Assembly (NCBI RefSeq): GCF_014904755.1
Contig: NZ_JACZFQ010000006.1
Coordinates: 1 to 64,000, forward strand
Origin: Neoluteolibacter marinus
Lineage (GTDB): Bacteria; Verrucomicrobiota; Verrucomicrobiia; Verrucomicrobiales; Akkermansiaceae
Length of the DNA: 64,000 nucleotides
Direction: 5' to 3'
The notes beneath the pieces were generated by a model, which did not search any database, was not told the DNA's origin, and worked only from the letters and a program-made list of their open reading frames with translations. Shown here piece after piece: positions 57,484-64,000 of the stretch; the first letter of the stretch is position 1; every line of letters starts with the position of its first letter. The translations under genes and the position numbers were made by a program.

Positions 57484-60400
57484 TCATTCGGGTGCAAGTG
57501 GGCCGACAAGGCGGTACATCCGCGAGGGTGTCGACGATGGATGGGACGATGTCTTCGGCGGGCCGTTGTCAATCCATCTCATCCGTTGGGTGGGTGACGA
57601 GACTTCCCCGGGGACCGGGACCCACGGTCCTCGCTCCGGCGTATACTCGATGCGATAGGACTCCCCCGGCACGACATCGTATTCGAGCATGACGCTGCCA
57701 TCGGGCAGACGGGTGATCCGCGCGGGCGCTGTTCCTGCATTCGCAGGTTTCCAGGTAGCTTCCGCCTCCGGCAGAAGCTCGACTTCAAACTCCGGGGAAA
57801 ACGAGGCATTGCGGTCGGAAACCAGAAACTCGAGCGTGAGGTCAAGTGTGCTCCCCATGGCACTCGGCTGATTGTAGAGGATGTAGGGGGCGGAATCCGG
57901 ACCACCCGTTCCCGCGGCATTCGCCAGGGTTACACCTGGCGGGAGGCCCCGGACGTAAATACGGAACGGGGGGGATTGCAGGGTGCTGGTTTCCTCGAGT
58001 TTGCCGACCAGCAAACCGCTCTGGCGATCGGTTGTGAGCGTGCCGGAGAAGGAAAGTTCCAACGCTTCGCGAGGGAAGGCGATCACCCGTCCGTTGTAGT
58101 TGCTTCTCCCCCACGGCAATCCCGCGACCACATGGCTTTCGGTTAGGGTGACGCTTTGCTTGAACCCGGAGCTGACCAGGCTGCGTGGCACCTCGAAATG
58201 CGTGAGAAGGTGGCCGGAAGGGATTTCCACCAGGTCGATCCCGGCGACTTCCCCGGACACCGCGAGCAGATTCCCGATCAGCGACAGGGAGCGGCCGAGT
58301 CTGGAATTGGCGCTCGAATACCGGGTCCGGATCGTATTGATGTGAACTCCGGTGCGGGCGTCAAAAATAAGAACCGAACCGGAGTTCGCCTGGAACGTGT
58401 CGTCCCACGGATTTCCCGCGACGATGTAGTCTTCGTTGGCTTGGACAATCTCCCCGAAGTCGGAAGTGATGTGGGAGGTGTCCCGTGTGCCCGTCTCCAC
58501 CTCGAAAAGCAGACGGTTGTTGTCATGGAGGTCGAAGCTGTAGATGCGTCCCTCGGCCCCGATCACGGCCCGGTCTCCCCCGAAGGTGACCGACGCTCCG
58601 AATTGGCTGCCGAGGTCCGGGGTCGGTGACTCGATCCGGCTGAGATAAGCTCCGGTCGCACGGTCGTAGACCAGCACTGCACCCACCTGGTAGCCGCGTT
58701 GGTCCTCGTAGGGCATGCCGACCAGGATGTGCTCCGGTCCGATGGCGATCTGGTAGCCGAAGCCAATGTAGTTGGCGTCGGGCGGGAGCAGGATCAATCG
58801 GCGCGAGAGGGACTCGCGATCATAAAGATAGACGGCGGGCAGGTTCGGGGATTCCAGGGAGTTCTGGACCCCTACCGCGAGCAGATCCCTGTCGACGGCG
58901 AGACCCAATCCGAGCCGGGCTCCGTCGATGAAGCCGTCCGGGCGAATCTCCGCGACCTGGTCCTTGCTGTGAAGATCGACCACACGGACCCCTCCGCGAA
59001 ACAAGCCGCTCCCATCGAGATCGTCGACGGCCACATAAGCCACGTTGCCCCAGGCTGTGACAACCTCGCCGAGTTCGTCGCCGGCTAAATCGGGAAGATT
59101 CAGCGAGATTCCGGACCCGGTCGGGATGGCAATCGCCGCGTCGTTGTCGGTGATCTTGATCGCGACTTCGAGCGGGGGGATGCTGGCTCCGGAGCCTCCG
59201 AGGATATCGAGGAAGAAGCGCTCTTCCGCCTCACAGTCATTGTCGTCGATGATGTCGATCGCCAGCGTGGCCGTGGCTTCGCCCGCGGGAATGGTCAGGC
59301 TTCCCGATCGGGGGATAAAGTCCATCCCCGCGCGTGCCGATTCCTGCCTTGTCTGGTAGTTGACGGTGACGTCCCCGCTGGCGGGCGGGTCGAGCTGCAG
59401 GGTGATCGTGACGCCGGCCTGTTCTTCGGAGCCGGTTGCATCCGGCACGGTGAGCACCGCTCCGGTGGGGGCAGTGGTCATGACGAGGATCGCACCGCCG
59501 CTGGTTTCAGGGGCGGTGCCGCCACGGGCTCCTGACAGCAGGACATCGCCGCGCGCCTTCATCTCGCCCGGTCCAGCGCTAACGGTATCGCCCCCGAAGG
59601 GGTCGGGAAAGGCGGCAAGTTGCTGGCGCGTGGCAGTATCGAACTGATAGAGCGCGGCATCCGACCAGACGGCCAGCAGTCCGTCACCCACGATTTCGAC
59701 GCCCGACCCGAACCAGTCGTAGTAGCCCGCGGCGGGCACGGGGGAAAACTTGCCGACATAGGCGCCGGTCGCGGCCTCGTACTCCCAAACGGCGCTGCGG
59801 CTGGTGACGTAGAGTTTCCCGTCCTTGAGCCTGACGTCGGTGCCGAACCACTCGTTGGCCGCAGGAACCGGCATCTGGATCTTTGCGATCAACTCCCTCG
59901 ATTCGGTGTCGAACAGATACGCTGCTCCCTTGAAGTTGTCTTTCCGGTTGGCTCCCACGGCAAGGATGCCGTTTTCCACGTCCATCGCGTCCCCGAAACC
60001 GTCGAACCACTCGCCGTCGCCCGGACGGAAGACCCGGGCGTCCTGTTCCCAGGTCTGGAGGTCATACTCATAGATCGCCCCGGTTGCCGAGGATCCCCCT
60101 GGCGGCGTGTTGTGCAGGACTGAGACAAACAAGCGGTTCTCCTGGCGGGCGAGCGCCGAGCCGAATCCGGGCTGATAGTTGGAGCCCGATGGCGCGGAGA
60201 TCGTGCGCTCCAGGCTTCCGTCGCTCCTCCGGAAGACCTGGAGAAACTCCTGCCGGTTGACGCGGGAGGCGACAGCAAGGAAGTGACCGGGGGTCGTGAG
60301 AACCGACGGATTGTATGAATACCCGGTCGGCAAATCCTCCCTGCGACTGAGCCGGTATTTGTGGTTCCGGCTTTCCGAGTCGTAAACGTGCAGGGCGGCG

Positions 60401-60582
60401 GGGGCCCCCACCAGGATCTCGGACTCATCCCAATCGAGCGTGTGGGCGAAGGAGGTCTCTCCGTCGGCGATACCCGGGTTTCCGATGACATCGAGCAGCC
60501 TGAGGGACTGGGCGCTCGCCTGCATTGCAAAGCCCGCAAGCAGCAGAAGCAGGGGACGCATGGTTTTGCGGGCCGTGATCAT
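57484..60582 (-). CDS. Exported beta-propeller protein with Calx-beta domain
   Basis: The ATG at 60582 gives 1,032 residues; GTG 60615, overlapping the upstream stop, and ATG 60561 are alternatives, all leading into the signal peptide core RPLLLLLAGFAMQASA. The first part (about 25-385) is a seven-bladed-like repeat region with FG-GAP-like blades (GFGDAMDVENGILAVGANRK, EWFGTDVRLKDGKLYV). A Calx-beta domain follows (about 390-480; VTVNYQTRQESARAGMDFIP, SLTIPAGEATATLAID, DCEAEERFFLDI). A second blade region (about 490-850) contains LGLGLAVDRDLLAVG and QFGASVTFGGDRAVIGAEGR. The C-terminus is beta-rich, with YRIEYTPERGPWVPVPG. It is probably a calcium-binding extracellular or surface protein, encoded directly after a putative beta-barrel gene. 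Confidence 0.88.
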   Translation of the reverse strand: MITARKTMRPLLLLLAGFAMQASAQSLRLLDVIGNPGIADGETSFAHTLDWDESEILVGAPAALHVYDSESRNHKYRLSRREDLPTGYSYNPSVLTTPGHFLAVASRVNRQEFLQVFRRSDGSLERTISAPSGSNYQPGFGSALARQENRLFVSVLHNTPPGGSSATGAIYEYDLQTWEQDARVFRPGDGEWFDGFGDAMDVENGILAVGANRKDNFKGAAYLFDTESRELIAKIQMPVPAANEWFGTDVRLKDGKLYVTSRSAVWEYEAATGAYVGKFSPVPAAGYYDWFGSGVEIVGDGLLAVWSDAALYQFDTATRQQLAAFPDPFGGDTVSAGPGEMKARGDVLLSGARGGTAPETSGGAILVMTTAPTGAVLTVPDATGSEEQAGVTITLQLDPPASGDVTVNYQTRQESARAGMDFIPRSGSLTIPAGEATATLAIDIIDDNDCEAEERFFLDILGGSGASIPPLEVAIKITDNDAAIAIPTGSGISLNLPDLAGDELGEVVTAWGNVAYVAVDDLDGSGLFRGGVRVVDLHSKDQVAEIRPDGFIDGARLGLGLAVDRDLLAVGVQNSLESPNLPAVYLYDRESLSRRLILLPPDANYIGFGYQIAIGPEHILVGMPYEDQRGYQVGAVLVYDRATGAYLSRIESPTPDLGSQFGASVTFGGDRAVIGAEGRIYSFDLHDNNRLLFEVETGTRDTSHITSDFGEIVQANEDYIVAGNPWDDTFQANSGSVLIFDARTGVHINTIRTRYSSANSRLGRSLSLIGNLLAVSGEVAGIDLVEIPSGHLLTHFEVPRSLVSSGFKQSVTLTESHVVAGLPWGRSNYNGRVIAFPREALELSFSGTLTTDRQSGLLVGKLEETSTLQSPPFRIYVRGLPPGVTLANAAGTGGPDSAPYILYNQPSAMGSTLDLTLEFLVSDRNASFSPEFEVELLPEAEATWKPANAGTAPARITRLPDGSVMLEYDVVPGESYRIEYTPERGPWVPVPGEVSSPTQRMRWIDNGPPKTSSHPSSTPSRMYRLVGPLAPE

Positions 60583-60611
60583 CCGGAGGTTTCTGGCAGC
60601 GGGAATGTTGA

Positions 60612-61757
60612 TCACGGGAAATCGTAGCGAACCATGAATCCGGTCGCCATGCCGGTCGGGTCGAACTTGTAGACGGTGGGGCCGGCTTGGGCCCGGAACT
60701 CCGAGGCCACGTCGAACCGGAGGTAGGCGGCGAGGGAAAGGTCCCCGGCGATGCGGTAGGCGGCATCGGCTTGGGCAAACAGCCCGGGACGGAATTTTGT
60801 CCCGGAGTTGCTTTCACTCCAGCTGCCGAGGACCGCCTTCCCCGCGGAAGTGGCGGCGGTGAGGCGTTCGTTCTGCCGCGCGTCCCACTGGTAAACGTTG
60901 AGGATCAATCCCGCCTGCATGCTGTAATCGAGGGGCCCGAAAGTGCGGCTGAGTGAAGGGGCGAGGGTGACCGTGACGACATTGATGTCGATCGAGGCGT
61001 TGGCCAGGTTCGAAACGATTGCCGATTCCGAACCGATCAGGGTTTCAGTAACGACCCGGTCGGAAGGAAGGTTGCCAATCAGTGGCCCCGGACCTCCGAC
61101 GGTTCCGCCATAAGGGGCAAGCGGTGGGATGACACCGTCGAGGTCGAAGTAGTCCGTGTAGTCCAGGCGGTAGTCGTCGCGGCTCTGGGTCTGCGCGAGG
61201 CTGGAGAAGGCCAGTGTTTGATCGACCTTCGTGAAGTCGAAGCCGAGGCTGAACCCGAGCTGGAAGCCGCCAACCTCGTGCGGGCTGACACCGTCGAGCT
61301 GGATGTGCGGCGCGATGCCTTGGAGGTGGTCGCGGCTCGCGGCACCCAGGCCCCGGGAAGATCCCATATCGCTCCGGACGCTCCGGAAACCCGTCGCGGA
61401 AAAGGCAAGTCGGTCACCCTGGACCTGGCCTCCATTGTCATATCCCCAATACCAGGTGGATCCGTCGATGGCGGTGCCGCCGTCCTGGCGAACGTAGCCG
61501 TCATTGTACTCGCGTTCGGCATAGTCGCCGATGGTACCGATGGCCGGGATGTCCGTGGTGTCGATCCCCACCAGCGAGGGGATGTCGTAAAGGGAGCTGC
61601 GGTAGCCGGCGTTGATCTTGAGTGATCCGACGCTGCGGAAGGAAGGACCTGCGGAGAGCGACCATCTCCATCCTCCTTCCATGGCGTCTGGAACCATGAG
61701 ATCACCGGCTGCGGCGGGCAGGGTCAGCAAGCAGGAAAGAATCAATGTCGGCTTCAT
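60612..61757 (-). CDS. Putative outer-membrane beta-barrel protein
   Basis: The ATG at 61757 gives 381 residues with a signal peptide (KPTLILSCLLTLPAAAG); the in-frame start at 61808 falls inside a palindrome and is less likely. The mature part is rich in Gly, Ser, Asp and Tyr, with alternating strands (GWRWSLSAGPSFRSVGSLKI, DYSMQAGLILNVYQWDARQ, LSLAAYLRFDVASEF) and ends in an aromatic/hydrophobic terminus (GFMVRYDFP), as expected for an outer-membrane barrel. Such barrels recur in Verrucomicrobiota as conserved hypothetical proteins. The stop codon overlaps a GTG that could start the next gene (GTGA), so the barrel and the propeller protein may be coupled. Confidence 0.78.
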   Translation of the reverse strand: MKPTLILSCLLTLPAAAGDLMVPDAMEGGWRWSLSAGPSFRSVGSLKINAGYRSSLYDIPSLVGIDTTDIPAIGTIGDYAEREYNDGYVRQDGGTAIDGSTWYWGYDNGGQVQGDRLAFSATGFRSVRSDMGSSRGLGAASRDHLQGIAPHIQLDGVSPHEVGGFQLGFSLGFDFTKVDQTLAFSSLAQTQSRDDYRLDYTDYFDLDGVIPPLAPYGGTVGGPGPLIGNLPSDRVVTETLIGSESAIVSNLANASIDINVVTVTLAPSLSRTFGPLDYSMQAGLILNVYQWDARQNERLTAATSAGKAVLGSWSESNSGTKFRPGLFAQADAAYRIAGDLSLAAYLRFDVASEFRAQAGPTVYKFDPTGMATGFMVRYDFP

Positions 61758-61779
61758 GAAGTCGTAGGTTCGGCGGTCC

Positions 61780-61802
61780 TTTCTCCATGTGGCATGGAGA
61801 AA
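61780..61802. promoter_or_regulatory. Perfect 10-bp palindrome before the beta-barrel gene
   Basis: TTTCTCCATG (61780-61789) and CATGGAGAAA (61793-61802) are exact reverse complements separated by 3 nt. The palindrome is 22 bp upstream of the ATG at 61757, within a 304-bp divergent region that otherwise shows no gene. It can be an operator or a leader hairpin in the minus-strand transcript. Confidence 0.5.
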
Positions 61803-62061
61803 CCTCACCGGAGGGAGGGGCAGGGGAGTTAACGATTGTCACCCGGCGGGCGGGCGGTCCACGGCAGTGCCGGCGACCGGTCGAAAATGGGAGTTAAGGT
61901 TGTCTTGCGGCAAGGCTGAATTTGGCTGAGATCACTTGTCGAAGCGGTTTCCCGTTGCTGCCGATGATGGGTGGAGTGTGGAAAAAGGGGTCAATTTGCA
62001 AACGGCCCGGCGGAATCGCGAAAGAAGGTCAGGCTCATCGATATCCGAGACCTCATCTGCC

Positions 62062-63426
62062 ATGAAATCGAACCCCGCTCCCTTGTTGTTCAGTGCCCTG
62101 GCACTGCTTTTTTCCCCTCTCGCCTCGCCCGCCGGTGATCTGCCCGTGACCGGGCACCCCGTGCCGGAGCTGGCAGCTGTCGACAACGTCGTCTTGCAGC
62201 TGATGGACAACTACAGCCTCAACGGCTGCACGGTCGGCATCGCCAAGGAAGGTCGGGTGATCTATCAGCGAGGCTTCGGCTGGATGGATGCGAACGCCAC
62301 GGTGCCCATGCCGGAGAACGCGACCATGCGCATGGCCAGCGTGTCCAAGGTCTTCGTCATCGAGGCGATCAAGAAGCTCAAGGCCGAGGGACTCGATGAC
62401 AACACCCCGGTCTTCGATCTCGGGCAGGAAGGCGGAGGGATCCTCGATTTCGATCCCTGGCCGTCGCTCCAGGACGAGCGCATGAAGCAGATCACCGTGA
62501 AGCACCTCATGGAGATGAAAGCGGGATGGGCCACCGATCATGTCTGGGAGACCCAGCAGATCTACCAGGCCATGGGGCTGGATGGCGACGAGGGCCACCC
62601 GCCGCCGGTCACCGTCGAGGAAATGGTCCAATACGCGCTCGGACGGAACCTCGCGACGGATCCGGGGGCAGGGGATGCCCAGGGGAATGCCGTTTACTCG
62701 AACTTCAGCTTCAACGTCCTGGTCCTGGTGATCGAGGAGCTGACCGGCCAGAACTTTTATACCTACCTGAGGCAGAACCTGCTGGGGCAAAGCCGCTGGA
62801 TACCGGTCACGGATTTCTATCTGGGCCAGCCGTTCAGCACGGTCGGGCTCCGCGAACCGCACTACTTTTCGGCGGTGGATTCGCCGAACTTGTATGATCC
62901 GGACTTTGAAGATGTCTCGATGCCCTACGGCGGCATGAACGTCGAGGCGATGTATGGGTCGAGCTTCGTGGTTGCGAGCGCGGCAACGATGCTGGCTTAC
63001 ATGGCGGACTACAACCAGCGCTGGATCGGCGACATGGAAGGAAGCAGCTCGACGATCATCGATTCGTCGACCGTGCCGGGGGTCGACATCGTGGTGATCT
63101 GCAACGAGAGGCTGCTGAATTCCCCGGGCAACTGGATCGGGGACATGATCGGTCAGGCGGTCGACGCCCAGCTCGGGGGGGTGGGAATCTGGCCGACGCT
63201 GGCGATCGACGGCCAGTGGGTGGGTTGGGACGCGGTCGATCCGACGTCGGGAATCGGCAGCTACGACACCGCCTACGGCAGCCTGGACAAGGCGATGAAC
63301 CATGTCACCGGCGGAACCCGCTTGAAGTTCCATCCGGGCGAGCAGCCCTATGTCGGAACGCTCAACAAGAAGCTGCGGCTCGACGCACCCTTCGGTCCCG
63401 CCAAGATCGGCGTGGCCGGACCGTGA
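62062..63426 (+). CDS. Exported serine hydrolase, class C beta-lactamase/DD-peptidase fold
   Basis: The ATG at 62062 gives 454 residues with a signal peptide (APLLFSALALLFSPLASPA). The active-site motif is Ser93-x-x-Lys96 in MRMASVSKVFVIEAIKKL, followed by LTVKHLMEMK-type sequence (residues about 150-160) and the Tyr-Ser-Asn motif in AVYSNFSFNVLVLVIEEL. The third motif, usually His/Lys-x-Gly, may be in PYGGMN but is not certain. Members hydrolyse esters, amides or peptidoglycan stems. The C-terminal part beyond residue 345 is Gly/Asp-rich and may be a separate small domain. It is divergent from the beta-barrel gene and convergent with the protein at the right edge. Confidence 0.85.
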   Translation: MKSNPAPLLFSALALLFSPLASPAGDLPVTGHPVPELAAVDNVVLQLMDNYSLNGCTVGIAKEGRVIYQRGFGWMDANATVPMPENATMRMASVSKVFVIEAIKKLKAEGLDDNTPVFDLGQEGGGILDFDPWPSLQDERMKQITVKHLMEMKAGWATDHVWETQQIYQAMGLDGDEGHPPPVTVEEMVQYALGRNLATDPGAGDAQGNAVYSNFSFNVLVLVIEELTGQNFYTYLRQNLLGQSRWIPVTDFYLGQPFSTVGLREPHYFSAVDSPNLYDPDFEDVSMPYGGMNVEAMYGSSFVVASAATMLAYMADYNQRWIGDMEGSSSTIIDSSTVPGVDIVVICNERLLNSPGNWIGDMIGQAVDAQLGGVGIWPTLAIDGQWVGWDAVDPTSGIGSYDTAYGSLDKAMNHVTGGTRLKFHPGEQPYVGTLNKKLRLDAPFGPAKIGVAGP

Positions 63427-63464
63427 GTTTCATCCGTGCGCGGCTTGTAACAGGATCCTTCCGG

Positions 63465-64000
63465 CTACCGCGCCACCACCCTCACCCGGATGTACTGTCC
63501 CGCGAGTGATCCAAGGGGCAATGCGCTGCGCACCACGTTCACCGTTCCGCGTCCTGAAATGGTGAAGCGGTCCTCGTGAACCACATCGGCGGGATCCGAC
63601 GACCACTCGTCGAGGTCCGGCGAGACCTCGACGGCGTAGATATACTGGCTGGTGGTGTAGGGATTCTCGCCGGTTCCACCCGAGTCCCCCAGATACGCCA
63701 CGGTGAGATAGGTTTGGCCGCCGAATTCGTCGGTGCCGATGATCGGATGGTTCTGGGGATCGTAGACGAGGGGGTTGGAGTGGAAGGCCTCCTCGAGGAA
63801 CCCGATCAGGCCGTCGCCATCGACGTCGGTGTTCAGTTCGGGCGTGCCGAATTGCAGCGTCGGCGACGCCACCAGGGAGGTCTGAACCCCGCCGATCCAC
63901 GGGAAGCCGTGGACATCGGTTTCGAGGGCGAAAGCCTGGATGGTGAGTTCTTCCACGACTTCGGTGGCCGAGAACGATCCATCCTGCCAGATCCGGTAGG
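63465..64000 (-). CDS. C-terminal part of an exported surface protein, 5' end outside window
   Basis: The frame is open from the right edge to a stop at 63465, giving about 178 residues; the upstream codons (YRIWQDGSFSATEV) show that it continues beyond the window. It contains a calcium-type loop, NTDVDGDGLIGFLEEAFHSN, typical of the C-terminal region of Verrucomicrobiota surface proteins. A beta-rich tail follows with TYLTVAYLGD, YIYAVEVSPDLDEWSS and IRVRVVAR, the usual strand set of such exported proteins near their end. The type of the main domain cannot be seen. Confidence 0.75.
   Translation of the reverse strand, partial: YRIWQDGSFSATEVVEELTIQAFALETDVHGFPWIGGVQTSLVASPTLQFGTPELNTDVDGDGLIGFLEEAFHSNPLVYDPQNHPIIGTDEFGGQTYLTVAYLGDSGGTGENPYTTSQYIYAVEVSPDLDEWSSDPADVVHEDRFTISGRGTVNVVRSALPLGSLAGQYIRVRVVAR

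Overview
This is about 64 kb of a GC-rich chromosome, most probably from a Verrucomicrobiota bacterium of the Verrucomicrobiaceae/Akkermansiaceae type. The indications are a PEP-CTERM protein ending in an RRRR tail, LacI-type sensor plus AraC-type helix-turn-helix regulators of the XylR kind, several LamG, FG-GAP, PA14 and Calx-beta surface proteins, two type I sulfatases, and many genes without a clear Shine-Dalgarno site. No rRNA, tRNA, CRISPR array, transposase or phage structural gene was recognised. The high GC content produces very long open frames opposite real genes, and these were discarded.

Region 1 (1-16.8 kb) is mixed housekeeping and metabolism. It holds two exported surface proteins, a convergent pair of XylR-like regulators, a LamG/purple-acid-phosphatase-like enzyme with a TIGR03364-type FAD oxidoreductase, a membrane-protein operon ending in a tiny overlapping ORF, creB-creC, eutB-eutC, a VanX-type dipeptidase, an EamA transporter, a truncated four-helix-bundle remnant, an exported dienelactone hydrolase and a KH-domain protein.

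Region 2 (17.0-23.3 kb) carries a 1,555-residue exported multidomain protein with an embedded HExxH motif, and a phospholipase D/cardiolipin-synthase-like lipoprotein.

Region 3 (23.3-48.4 kb) looks like one functional island. A divergent AraC-type regulator faces a long same-strand array: sulfatase, exported 2H phosphoesterase, amidohydrolase, second sulfatase, HAD phosphatase, DUF3604, HdeD-like membrane protein, second DUF3604, PPIase, HupE/UreJ, exported helical-repeat protein, second PPIase, second HupE/UreJ, second HAD, RND adaptor, RND pump and SYLF lipoprotein. Five families occur twice, which points to internal duplication. Most products carry export signals, so the island appears to run hydrolytic and efflux chemistry in the periplasm or envelope. 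A 171-bp palindromic repeat sits inside the signal-peptide coding region of the second HupE gene without breaking its frame.

Region 4 (48.5-64 kb) contains a DUF1214 remnant, an SphA/MetA-like outer-membrane channel, a PPC/FG-GAP surface protein, and a compact five-gene minus-strand operon (53,038-57,163) of cytosolic proteins I cannot assign. Four of the five share a short proline-then-beta-strand motif, and this operon is the best candidate for an undescribed system. It is followed by a Calx-beta beta-propeller protein coupled to a putative beta-barrel protein, an exported serine hydrolase, and a surface protein that runs off the right edge.
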